This document shows positions 40,226-48,367 of a stretch of DNA of 64,000 bases, one piece after another (the stretch's first letter is position 1; every line of letters begins with the position of its first letter). The DNA lies in the NCBI RefSeq assembly GCF_014204545.1, contig NZ_JACHLJ010000001.1:434001-498000 (forward strand), written 5' to 3'. The position numbers and the translations under genes are program-made. Source of the DNA: Brevundimonas vesicularis (GTDB taxonomy: Bacteria; Pseudomonadota; Alphaproteobacteria; Caulobacterales; Caulobacteraceae). The notes under the pieces are model-generated. The model ran no database searches, was not told the origin of the DNA, and saw only the letters and a list, made by a program, of their open reading frames with translations.

Positions 40226-41407
40226 ATGACCGATCTGGAGCAATTCCGCGCCGAGACGCGCGCCTGGCTGGAGGCGAACTGCCCGGCCGAATGTCGCGGG
40301 CCGATGGCCGACGACGAGATGATCTGGGGCGGGCGAAATCCCACCTTCAAAACCCCGGCGCACAAGCAATGGCTGGAGCGGATGGGCGCGCGGGGCTGGA
40401 CGGCTCCGGAATGGCCCAAGGAATACGGCGGAGGCGGCCTCAGCCGCGAGGAGGCCAAGGTGCTGGCCTCCGAACTGCGACGCATCAAGGCCCAGCCGGC
40501 CCTGGCCAGTTTCGGCGTCTGGATGCTGGGCCCGGCGCTGCTGGCTTTTGGGACGGAAGAGCAGAAGAAACGCTTCCTGCCAGAGATCGTGCGCGGCGAG
40601 ATCCGCTGGTGCCAAGGCTACTCAGAGCCCGGCGCGGGGTCGGATCTGGCGTCCATTCAGACGCGGGCCGCGGATCGGGGCGACCACTGGATCGTCAACG
40701 GTCAGAAGATATGGACCTCCTACGCCGACAAGGCCGACTGGATCTTCTGCCTAGTGCGCACGGACCCTGAGGCGCCCAAACATCTGGGCGTCAGCTTCGT
40801 GCTGTTCGACATGAAGACGCCGGGCGTAACGACGCGGCCGATCACCCTGATTTCAGGCAAGTCCCCCTTCTGTGAGACATTCTTCGACGACGTGCGGGTG
40901 GAGAAGGAAAACCTGGTCGGGACGCTGAACCGGGGCTGGGACGTGGCCAAATATCTGTTGGCGCACGAGCGCACCATGATCGGCGCGATGGGCGAGGTCG
41001 GCGGCGGGCGCCCTGTGGGGCAGGTGGCGATGGACGCCATCGGCGCCGACGAGGCCGGACGATTGGATGAGCCGATGCTGCGCGCCCGGATCGCGGACCT
41101 GGAGATCGACGCCGCCGCTTTCCGTCTGGCGATGGAGCGGGTGGGCGATCAAGTGAAGGCTAAACAGGCGCATCCGGCCATCGCCTCCATGCTGAAATAC
41201 TATGGTTCCGAACTGAACAAGCGGCGGCATGAGTTGCTGATGGCGTCGGGCGGGGCCGATGCGCTGGAATGGGAGGGCGAGCGGTCGCATGACGGCAAGA
41301 CGGCGCGCGACTGGCTGCGGACCAAGGCCAATTCCATTGAGGGCGGCACCAGCGAGGTTCAGCTGAACATCATCGCCAAACATCTGCTGCAACTGCCGGG
41401 AGCGTGA
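40226..41407 (+). CDS. Acyl-CoA dehydrogenase family protein
   Basis: The 393-residue product has the ACAD fold order: N-terminal helical domain, then GYSEPGAGSDLASIQTRA (FAD/substrate motif), WTSYADKADWIFCLVRT, and the C-terminal NSIEGGTSEVQLNIIAKHLL. It oxidises an acyl-CoA at C2-C3 and passes electrons to ETF. AGACGAGGA precedes the ATG. Only four bases separate it from a second, frameshifted ACAD gene; such pairs can form heteromeric dehydrogenases in catabolism of steroids or unusual acyl groups, but the substrate here is unknown. Confidence 0.88.
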   Translation: MTDLEQFRAETRAWLEANCPAECRGPMADDEMIWGGRNPTFKTPAHKQWLERMGARGWTAPEWPKEYGGGGLSREEAKVLASELRRIKAQPALASFGVWMLGPALLAFGTEEQKKRFLPEIVRGEIRWCQGYSEPGAGSDLASIQTRAADRGDHWIVNGQKIWTSYADKADWIFCLVRTDPEAPKHLGVSFVLFDMKTPGVTTRPITLISGKSPFCETFFDDVRVEKENLVGTLNRGWDVAKYLLAHERTMIGAMGEVGGGRPVGQVAMDAIGADEAGRLDEPMLRARIADLEIDAAAFRLAMERVGDQVKAKQAHPAIASMLKYYGSELNKRRHELLMASGGADALEWEGERSHDGKTARDWLRTKANSIEGGTSEVQLNIIAKHLLQLPGA

Positions 41408-41411
41408 GACG

Positions 41412-42529
41412 ATGCCGCTGATCCTGACCGAAGAACAGACGATGTTGCAGGACGCCGCCCACGGCTTCCTGAACGAACAGGCGCCGATCGCGCACTTGAG
41501 GAAGCTGCGGGACGAGCGGGACGCCGACGGGGTGTCGCGCGACCTGTGGCGGGCCTTTGGCGAAATGGGTTTCGCCGGCGTCATCATTCCCGAAGCGCTG
41601 GGCGGCATGGGCTGGGCGCCGTAGAGGCCGGAGTGATCGCCGAGAGCCTGGGCCGCACCCTGACGCCGTCGCCGTATCTGGGATCGTCGATCCTGTCAGC
41701 CAAGGTGCTGATCGACGGCGGATCGCAGGCGCAACAGGCCTGGCTGCCCAGGATCGCAGCCGGTGATGCGATCCTGTCACTGGCGGTGGACGAAGGCGCG
41801 AAACACGCGCCGTCGCGGATCACGACGCGGGCCGAGCGGGCGGGCAACGGTTTCAAGCTGAACGGCGCCAAGGCCTTCGTGCTGGACGGCCATGTGGCCG
41901 ACGCCCTGATCGTCGTCGCGACGGCTGAGGAGGGGACGACGCTGTTCCTGGTTGATCCGGCGACGGCGGGCGTCGAAATCGAGCGCACGGTGATGGTGGA
42001 TGCGCACAATGCCGCCCGTATCACGCTGACCGATGTGGCGGTCGACGCCGATGCGGTGATCGGCGCGGTCGGGGGCGGGGAGGCGCTGCTGGACGGCGCG
42101 CTGAACCTGGGGCGGGCCTGTGCGGCCTCAAGCCTGACGGGCGCGGGCGATCAGGCGTTCAAGACGACCATGGATTATCTGCGGACCCGCAAACAGTTCG
42201 GAAAGCTGATCGGCGAGTTTCAGGCGCTGCAGCACCGGGCCGCGCATCTGTTCTCGGAGCTGGAGTTGGCGCGGGCGGCGACGATCGGCGCCCAGATCGC
42301 CATCGACGAGCGGCGCGAGTATGCGCCGCTGGCGGCTTCCATCGCCAAGGCCAAGGCGGGGCGCGTCGCCGAGCTGGCGGTGCAGGAGGCGGTTCAGATG
42401 CACGGCGGCGTCGGCATGACCGACGAGTTCGACGTCGGCCTGTTCATGAAACGGGTGCGGGTGCTGAACGAACTGCTGGGCGACGCCGGCTTCCACGCCG
42501 AACGGGTAGCGCGGGCGCAAGGGTTTTAG
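41412..42529 (+). pseudogene. Second acyl-CoA dehydrogenase, interrupted by a single-base frameshift
   Basis: The first 70 codons (MPLILTEEQTMLQDAAHGFLN...GGMGWAP) run into TAG at 41622. The homologous remainder continues in the next frame from GTA at 41621 (VEAGVIAESLGRTLTPSPYLGSS) to the stop at 42529, with ACAD features such as RKQFGKLIGEFQALQHR and AVQMHGGVGMTDEF. One extra G near 41621 would restore CCG-GTA and a continuous protein of about 372 residues. Everything else looks intact, so this is either a recent mutation or a sequencing/assembly error. It is the natural partner of the ACAD gene just upstream. Confidence 0.85.
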
Positions 42530-42552
42530 GAGTAAGGTCTAGACGAAGACGC

Positions 42553-42681
42553 CGTCATTCCGGGGCTGAGCGTAGCGAAGAACCCGGAAGCCAGGAGTGC
42601 GTGTCACGGCTCTTGCCGCGTTAGGTGTCGGCGATGTCCTCCTGGGTTCCGGGTTCGTCCTGCGGACGCCCCGGAATGACG
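42553..42681. repeat. Large intergenic palindromic repeat, second family
   Basis: CGTCATTCCGGGGC (42553-42566) and GCCCCGGAATGACG (42668-42681) are perfect inverted repeats. Inner arms GAACCCGGAAGCCAGGAG and the complement of GAACCCGGAACCCAGGAG pair with a single mismatch, giving a near-complete stem over most of 129 bases. It lies between convergent genes (the frameshifted ACAD and the Hsp70-like gene). Its sequence is unrelated to the repeats at 11828 and 21337. Confidence 0.85.
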
Positions 42682-42704
42682 ATGAGATTGGGTTCGCTTT
42701 CGGC

Positions 42705-44024
42705 CTAAACCGCTTTTTCGCTCCACAGATCCAGATCCGCCTCGCGGCCGATCAGGGCCAGGCCGGCGGCGATGGATTCGAACTCGCCGCCGGTTTCGAT
42801 CCGCTCGGTGCCGAACCGGTCCTGGAAAAGCGCCCGCACGGCCGGCACGAAGGAGGTGCCGCCGGTCAGGAAGACGCGGTCGATGGCGTCGGGCGCCAGG
42901 CCGCTGCGGGCCATCGCCTGATCCACCGCGCCCTCGATGGCGGCCAATTCCGGCGCGATCCAGCGTTCGAAATCAGCGCGGGCGACCGGCTTTTCGATAT
43001 GGACGCCGCCGGCCTGGAACAGGAAGGTCGCCTGGTCGTCAGCCGACAGGGCCATCTTCAGCGTGGAGACGGCGCGGTACAGGTCATGACCGTGGTTGTC
43101 GTCCAGCACCTCGATCAGGCGTTCGATCTTCTCCGGCTCCAGCGCGGTGCGGGCCAGCGCGCGGATGTCGCGCATGTCGCGTGATGCGCGCAGCAGGGCC
43201 AGCTGATCCCAGCGGGCGAAGGCGGAATAATACCGTTGGGGAATGGGCAGTTGTTTGCCGACGGAGCTGTACAGACCGCCCCTACCCAGTTCAGGCGAGA
43301 CCAACTGGTCGATGATCCGGTAGTCGAAGGCATCGCCCGCCACGCCCACGCCCGAGCGCGCCAGCGGCGTCGAACGCAGGCCGTCGGGCGTATGCTCGAA
43401 GCGGATGATGGAGAAGTCGCTGGTGCCGCCGCCGAAGTCGGCGACCAGGACCGTGGCGTCCGCCTTCAGCTGGCGCGCAAAATAGAAGGCGGCGCCGACC
43501 GGCTCGTGCGCATAGCGGATGTCGGTGAAGCCCAGCCGCTCGAACGCCGTCTGATAGCGCGAAAGGGCCAGGGTCTCGTCCGGATTACCGCCCGCAAAGG
43601 TGACGGGACGGCCGACGATGACGGCGGGCGGGCTGTCGGACAGTTCGTCGCCGGCGTGGTGGCGCAGACGCAGCAGGAAGGCGGCGAGCAGATCCTCGAA
43701 GGCGTAGCGTTTGTTGTCGATCCGCGTCTCGGTGAAGGCGGCGCTGGCGGCGAAGGTCTTGAACGACTGGATGAAGCGGGTCTCCAGCGGATCCTCGACA
43801 TAGGCGGCGATGGCCCAGGGCCCGGCCTCGACCACGCGCTCGGGCGGCTGGCCGTCGATGCCCGGATGGGTCTGGAAGCTGAGCGCCGAGCGGAAGGTGG
43901 TCGTCTGGCCCTCGACCGCGTCAAAGGTCACGAGATGGGCAAGGCCGTCCGCATCGGTCAGGGCAACGACTGTGTTGGTCGTGCCGAAATCGATCCCGAT
44001 CGTCATCGGTTTCGTCGCCGTCAT
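42705..44024 (-). CDS. Hsp70-family ATPase, YegD-like, without a substrate-binding domain
   Basis: The 439-residue product contains only an actin/Hsp70 nucleotide-binding fold: GIDFGTTNTVVAL (phosphate 1), AHEPVGAAFYFAR (connect 1), VADFGGGTSDFSII (phosphate 2) and FLTGGTSFVPAVRALF (adenosine). The beta-sandwich peptide-binding domain of DnaK is absent, as in E. coli YegD. The function of such proteins is poorly known. GGAG precedes the ATG by seven bases. It is a single gene just downstream, on its strand, of tRNA-Ser. Confidence 0.88.
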   Translation of the reverse strand: MTATKPMTIGIDFGTTNTVVALTDADGLAHLVTFDAVEGQTTTFRSALSFQTHPGIDGQPPERVVEAGPWAIAAYVEDPLETRFIQSFKTFAASAAFTETRIDNKRYAFEDLLAAFLLRLRHHAGDELSDSPPAVIVGRPVTFAGGNPDETLALSRYQTAFERLGFTDIRYAHEPVGAAFYFARQLKADATVLVADFGGGTSDFSIIRFEHTPDGLRSTPLARSGVGVAGDAFDYRIIDQLVSPELGRGGLYSSVGKQLPIPQRYYSAFARWDQLALLRASRDMRDIRALARTALEPEKIERLIEVLDDNHGHDLYRAVSTLKMALSADDQATFLFQAGGVHIEKPVARADFERWIAPELAAIEGAVDQAMARSGLAPDAIDRVFLTGGTSFVPAVRALFQDRFGTERIETGGEFESIAAGLALIGREADLDLWSEKAV

Positions 44025-44097
44025 GGCAGGGCTCCAGGCAGGGGAGCCGGGTTCCTAACGGCAGACGGGGCAATAGCAAGGGCTAAGCGAGGGATAG

Positions 44098-44187
<90 letters not shown>

Positions 44188-44292
44188 TTGCCGCCGCAGC
44201 GGAGGCGGACGCCATAGCAGGCGAACGGGTCATTAACCAAAGCGGAAATGTCTTCGGTCATCCTGTTTTCGTATTTTTTGCGAGGCGGGTCG

Positions 44293-45126
44293 ATGACGTT
44301 TGGACGGGGAGTGCGCGGCGCGCTGATCCTGGGGCTGTTTTCGCTGCTGGCCGCCTGTTCCACCGTTGGCGGAGCAAGCGTGCGCGGGACGGTCGCCGGG
44401 CGCGGCGAGGACCATCCACCCGTCGTCAAGGACCCTGCGCCGATCGTGTCGGGCACGATGCGGCCCTATCAGGTGCGTGGGCGCTGGTACACGCCCAAGG
44501 AGCAGCCGGATTACGAAGAGGTCGGGATGGCGTCCTGGTACGGCGACGCCTTCAACGGCCGGCCGACCTCCACTGGCGAACGGTTCGACATGCATGCCCT
44601 GACGGCGGCGCACAAGACCCTGCCTCTGCCCGGTCTGGTCGAGGTGACGAACCTGGAGAACGGGCGGCGACTGGTGGTGCGGATCAACGACCGCGGGCCG
44701 TTCGTGGACAGCCGGATCATCGACCTGTCGCGCGAGGCGGCGAGCGAACTGGGGATGCTGTCGCAGGGCGTGGGGCGGGTGCGGGTGCGCTACCTCGGGC
44801 GGGCGCCGCAGCAGGGCGGGGGCACGCTGTTAAGGGCGTCGGTGCCCGTGCCGCGCGGTTCTGCCCCGGTCAGCGCGCCCGTCGTTGCGCCCGCGTCGAT
44901 CGTGGCGGAGGTGACGACCTTCTGGGTCCAGGCAGGCAGCTTCTCGGATCAGGTCGAGGCCGGGCGAATCGCTGACAGCCTGAGCGGCTGGGTGCGCGCC
45001 GATCGGGGCGCGGGGCGGTTCAACGTGGTTGTAGGCCCCTGGGACAGCGCCAATGCGGCCGAGGCGGCGCGTCAGTCGGTCGTGGCGCGCGGTTATGCGG
45101 GCGCCCTGTTGATATCCGGCAGCTGA
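44293..45126 (+). CDS. rlpA: RlpA-like septal lytic transglycosylase lipoprotein with SPOR domain
   Basis: The product has 277 residues from ATG 44293, with GAGGCGGG upstream. The signal ends in lipobox L-L-A-A-C. The double-psi beta-barrel (about 75-175) has [22 protein letters not shown] and [18 protein letters not shown] with the presumed catalytic Asp. The C-terminal SPOR domain (about 205-277, [21 protein letters not shown]) binds denuded glycan at the division site. RlpA separates daughter-cell walls. It is the first gene of a same-strand run leading into tmk and holB. Confidence 0.9.
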   Translation: MTFGRGVRGALILGLFSLLAACSTVGGASVRGTVAGRGEDHPPVVKDPAPIVSGTMRPYQVRGRWYTPKEQPDYEEVGMASWYGDAFNGRPTSTGERFDMHALTAAHKTLPLPGLVEVTNLENGRRLVVRINDRGPFVDSRIIDLSREAASELGMLSQGVGRVRVRYLGRAPQQGGGTLLRASVPVPRGSAPVSAPVVAPASIVAEVTTFWVQAGSFSDQVEAGRIADSLSGWVRADRGAGRFNVVVGPWDSANAAEAARQSVVARGYAGALLISGS

Positions 45127-45175
45127 TCGCGCGCGCGGGCTTGCGCCGGGCGGCGTCGGCGCGCCATGAAGGCGC

Positions 45176-45808
45176 GTGACCCGTGGACAATTCATAAGCT
45201 TCGAAGGCGGCGAGGGCGCCGGCAAATCGACCCAGGTCGGGCGGCTGGTCGCGCGGCTGCAGACGGTGCTGGGCGAGCGCAAGGTCGTGCGCACGCGTGA
45301 ACCGGGCGGGTCCAAGGGCGCGGAGGTGATCCGCAATCTGGTGGTGGCCACGGACGCCGAGCCGTGGTCGGCCATGACCGAAACCTTGCTGATGTACGCC
45401 TCGCGCTCGGACCATCTGGAGCGGACCATCCGCCCGGCGCTGGCGGCCGGCGACTGGGTGGTGTGCGATCGGTTCGCCGATTCCAGCCGGGCCTATCAGG
45501 GCGCAGGCGGCGGCGTGGCGCAAAGCTTCATCGAACAGATCGACGCCGGCGTGGTCGGGGACGATCAGCCGGACCTGACCCTGGTGTTCGACCTGCCGGT
45601 CGAGATCGGCCTGGAGCGGGCGTTCGGGCGCGGCCTGTTCGAGACGCGGTTCGAGTCCAAGGGGCTGGAGTTCCATCAGCGGCTGCGCGAGGGCTTTCTC
45701 AGGATCATCGAGGCCAATCCGCAGCGGTGCGTGCTGATCGACGCGGTCGGATCGCTGGACGAAGTCGAGGCGCGGGTCTGGCAGGCGGTTCAGGACCGGC
45801 TGCTGTGA
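45176..45808 (+). CDS. tmk: Thymidylate kinase
   Basis: The 210-residue product has P-loop FEGGEGAGKSTQ (about 8-19), the thymidine-specific DRFADSSRAYQG motif (about 94-105) and a LID region with ERAFGRG. It phosphorylates dTMP to dTDP. The start is GTG 45176. It overlaps holB by GTGA, the common tmk-holB pairing. Confidence 0.95.
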   Translation: MTRGQFISFEGGEGAGKSTQVGRLVARLQTVLGERKVVRTREPGGSKGAEVIRNLVVATDAEPWSAMTETLLMYASRSDHLERTIRPALAAGDWVVCDRFADSSRAYQGAGGGVAQSFIEQIDAGVVGDDQPDLTLVFDLPVEIGLERAFGRGLFETRFESKGLEFHQRLREGFLRIIEANPQRCVLIDAVGSLDEVEARVWQAVQDRLL

Positions 45809-46794
45809 GCGACCACCCGCGCGACCGGTTCGACCTGGTTCCTGATGCGGCGGCGGAGACGGCGTTTCTGGACGCCTGGGAGCGGGGGCGGTTGCACCAC
45901 GCCTGGCTGCTGTGCGGGGTCGAGGGGACGGGCAAGGCGACGTTCGCCTATCGCGCGGCGCGACGGCTGCTGGGCGCGGCGGCCGATCCGGCGTCCGGGC
46001 CGCTGGGCGCCCGGCGCGATGATCCGGTCAGCCGGCTGATCTCGGCCCAGTCGCATCCGGACCTGCTGGTGCTGGAACGCCTGGTCGAGGGGGGCAAGAC
46101 CAAGAAGTCGATCTCGGTCGATCAGTCGCGCGAACTGCCGGAGTTCTTTTCAAAGAGCCCGTCGCAAGCCCAGTTTCGGGTGGCGATCATCGATGCGGCG
46201 GATGACTTGAATCTGAATGCCGCCAACGCCTTGCTGAAGGTTCTTGAGGAGCCGCCCGAGCGTGGCGTGCTGTTTCTGGTGACCCATGCGCCGGGGCGAT
46301 TGCTGGCGACGATTCGGTCGCGGTGCCGGCGGCTGAGCTTTCCGATCTGGACGCCGGACCGGCTGGAAACCTTGGTGCGCAACCGGACGGGCGCGGAGCG
46401 TGAGGACGCCGAACACGCGGCCGTCATGGCGGGCGGATCGCCGGGCGCGGCCCTGGCCCTGGCGTCAGGCGCGACGTTCGAGATGGATCAGCTGGCGCGG
46501 AGCTGGGTTGAGGGCGATGTGGACCGGGCCGAAGCCCTGGCCATCGCTGATCGATTCCGCGGCGCCGAGGGGCAGGAGCGATTCGAGACGCTGATGGACC
46601 GGCTGATGGCGGCGGTGCGGATGCGCGCCTTGCAGAGCGCGCCCGGCGCCGGCAATCGATGGGCCGAGCTGTGGGAGCGGCTGCAGCCGCTGCCGGAACG
46701 CGCGGCGGGACTAAACCTGGACAAGGCCGATGTGCTGGCCGGCGCGCTGGCGGACCTGAAGCGGGTTCAGGCCCAGCAAGAGCGGATGGGCTGA
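45805..46794 (+). CDS. holB: DNA polymerase III subunit delta'
   Basis: The 329-residue clamp-loader subunit starts at GTG 45805, overlapping the tmk stop. It has an AAA+ core with a P-loop-like GVEGTGKATFAYRAARRLL (the Ser/Thr after Lys is Ala, as often in the non-hydrolysing delta' subunit), AIIDAADDLNLNAANALLKVLEEPP (sensor/walker B area) and the SRC motif in IRSRCRRL. The zinc-binding cysteines of some delta' proteins are not seen. It shares one base with the tatD gene. Confidence 0.93.
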   Translation: MSDHPRDRFDLVPDAAAETAFLDAWERGRLHHAWLLCGVEGTGKATFAYRAARRLLGAAADPASGPLGARRDDPVSRLISAQSHPDLLVLERLVEGGKTKKSISVDQSRELPEFFSKSPSQAQFRVAIIDAADDLNLNAANALLKVLEEPPERGVLFLVTHAPGRLLATIRSRCRRLSFPIWTPDRLETLVRNRTGAEREDAEHAAVMAGGSPGAALALASGATFEMDQLARSWVEGDVDRAEALAIADRFRGAEGQERFETLMDRLMAAVRMRALQSAPGAGNRWAELWERLQPLPERAAGLNLDKADVLAGALADLKRVQAQQERMG

Positions 46795-47576
46795 TGTTGA
46801 TCGACAGTCATGTGAACCTGCACGCGCCCCAGTTTGACGAGGACCGGGACGCCGTGATCGGGCGCGCGCGCGAGGCGGGTGTCTCGATTATGGTGGAAAT
46901 CTCCGACAAGCTGACGACGTTCGAGGCGACGCACGGGATCGCCATGGCCAATGACGACATCTGGTGCACGGTCGGGGTGCATCCGCACGAGGCCAAGGAC
47001 GCGGCGGAACTGACGGCGGCGACACTGATCGAACTGGCGCAGCGGCCCAAGGTTGTGGGCATCGGGGAGTGCGGCCTGGATTTCCACTACGACTTCAGCC
47101 CGCGCGAGGTGCAGGCGGCGGTGTTCCGGCAGCATGTGGCGGCGGCGCGCGAGACGGGCCTGCCGCTGGTGATCCACACGCGTGAGGCGGACGAGGTGAT
47201 GGCCGGGATCCTGCGCGAGGAATATGCCGTGGGATCGTTCAAGATGTTGATGCACTGCTATACGAGTGGCGCGGAACTGGCTAAAACTGCTGCCGAAATG
47301 GGCGCGTGGTTTTCTGTGTCCGGCATTGCGACCTTCAAGGCGGCTGAGGATGTGCGGGCGGTGATCCGCGATATGCCGGACGACCGGATCATCGTCGAGA
47401 CCGACTGCCCCTATCTGGCGCCCATTCCGCATCGGGGGCGGCGCAACGAGCCGGCCTACATCGGTCATGTGCTGGACAAGCTGGCCGAGATCCGAGGTTG
47501 GAGCGCCGAGGAGGCGGACCGCGTCACGACCGAGGCCTTCTTCGGCCTCTTTCACCGGATACCCAGGCCCGCATGA
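46794..47576 (+). CDS. TatD-family metal-dependent hydrolase with an altered first metal motif
   Basis: This 260-residue TIM-barrel hydrolase of the TatD/YcfH type has GVHPHEAKD, GIGECGLDFHYD with metal-ligand Glu, LPLVIHTREAD and IIVETDCPYLAP with ligand Asp. The N-terminal H-x-H motif, normally S-H-C-H-L, reads SHVNLH here, so the second metal His is Asn8. Activity as a 3'-5' exonuclease or D-aminoacyl-tRNA deacylase may therefore rely on a changed metal site. Order tmk-holB-tatD is conserved widely. Confidence 0.92.
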   Translation: MLIDSHVNLHAPQFDEDRDAVIGRAREAGVSIMVEISDKLTTFEATHGIAMANDDIWCTVGVHPHEAKDAAELTAATLIELAQRPKVVGIGECGLDFHYDFSPREVQAAVFRQHVAAARETGLPLVIHTREADEVMAGILREEYAVGSFKMLMHCYTSGAELAKTAAEMGAWFSVSGIATFKAAEDVRAVIRDMPDDRIIVETDCPYLAPIPHRGRRNEPAYIGHVLDKLAEIRGWSAEEADRVTTEAFFGLFHRIPRPA

Positions 47577-48367
47577 GTTTCGAAGTCGTCATTCTGGGCA
47601 GCGGATCGTCGGGCGGTGTGCCGCGCGGGGACGGCGACTGGGGCGCTTGCGACCCGACCGAGCCAAAGAACCGGCGCACGCGCTGTTCGATGCTAGCTAG
47701 AAAGACCGGCGCCGAGGGCGTGACCAACGTCCTAATCGACACCTCGCCGGACCTGCGCGAACAGATGCTGGCCAGCGGCACGAAACATGTGGATGCGGTC
47801 CTCTACACCCACGATCACGCAGACCAGACCCACGGCATCGACGATCTGCGCACCTTCGCCGCGCGGGCGAGAAAGCGCATTCCGGCGTGGATGGATGCGG
47901 CGACGCATGGCTCGCTGACGCATCGCTTCGACTACATCTTCGAGAGCAAGTTCGGTTATCCGCCGCTGCTGGACGGGCGGATCATTCCGCCACACGGCGT
48001 GGCCTGGTCCGTCGAGGGCGCGGGCGGGGCGATCCCGGTCACGACCTTTGACCAAGCGCATGGGCCGATCCTTTCGATGGGGTACCGATTGGGCGACGTG
48101 GCCTATTCCAGCGACGTATCCGATCTGGACGAGGCGGCATTGGCGGCCGTGGCCGGCTGCAAGCTCTGGATCGTCGATGCGCTGCGTTATGGGCCGCATC
48201 CGACCCATGCCCATCTGGACCAGGCCCTGGCGTGGATCGCCGCCGCAGACGTGGAGCGCGCGGTTCTGACAAACCTCCACATCGATATGGATTACAAGGC
48301 GTTGTCGGCGCTTGTTCCTGCAAATGTCGAGGTCGGATTCGACGGTTGGAGCCGAGTGATCGACTAG
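47573..48367 (+). CDS. MBL-fold metallo-hydrolase (PhnP-like)
   Basis: The 264-residue product begins MSFEVVILGSGSSGGVPRGDGDWGACD. The metallo-beta-lactamase motif is THDHADQTHGIDD (about 81-93), with further ligands in FDQAHGP, AYSSDVSDLD and LTNLHIDMDY. It resembles PhnP-like phosphodiesterases and follows tatD by ATGA, as in many alphaproteobacteria; the substrate is probably a cyclic phosphate or nucleotide. Its end overlaps the convergent recG stop by four bases. Confidence 0.88.
   Translation: MSFEVVILGSGSSGGVPRGDGDWGACDPTEPKNRRTRCSMLARKTGAEGVTNVLIDTSPDLREQMLASGTKHVDAVLYTHDHADQTHGIDDLRTFAARARKRIPAWMDAATHGSLTHRFDYIFESKFGYPPLLDGRIIPPHGVAWSVEGAGGAIPVTTFDQAHGPILSMGYRLGDVAYSSDVSDLDEAALAAVAGCKLWIVDALRYGPHPTHAHLDQALAWIAAADVERAVLTNLHIDMDYKALSALVPANVEVGFDGWSRVID

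Noticed and set aside
45900..45960. Loss of the Walker A Ser/Thr in HolB as a defect
   Set aside because: The delta' subunit of the clamp loader normally does not hydrolyse ATP and its P-loop is often changed, so this is expected.
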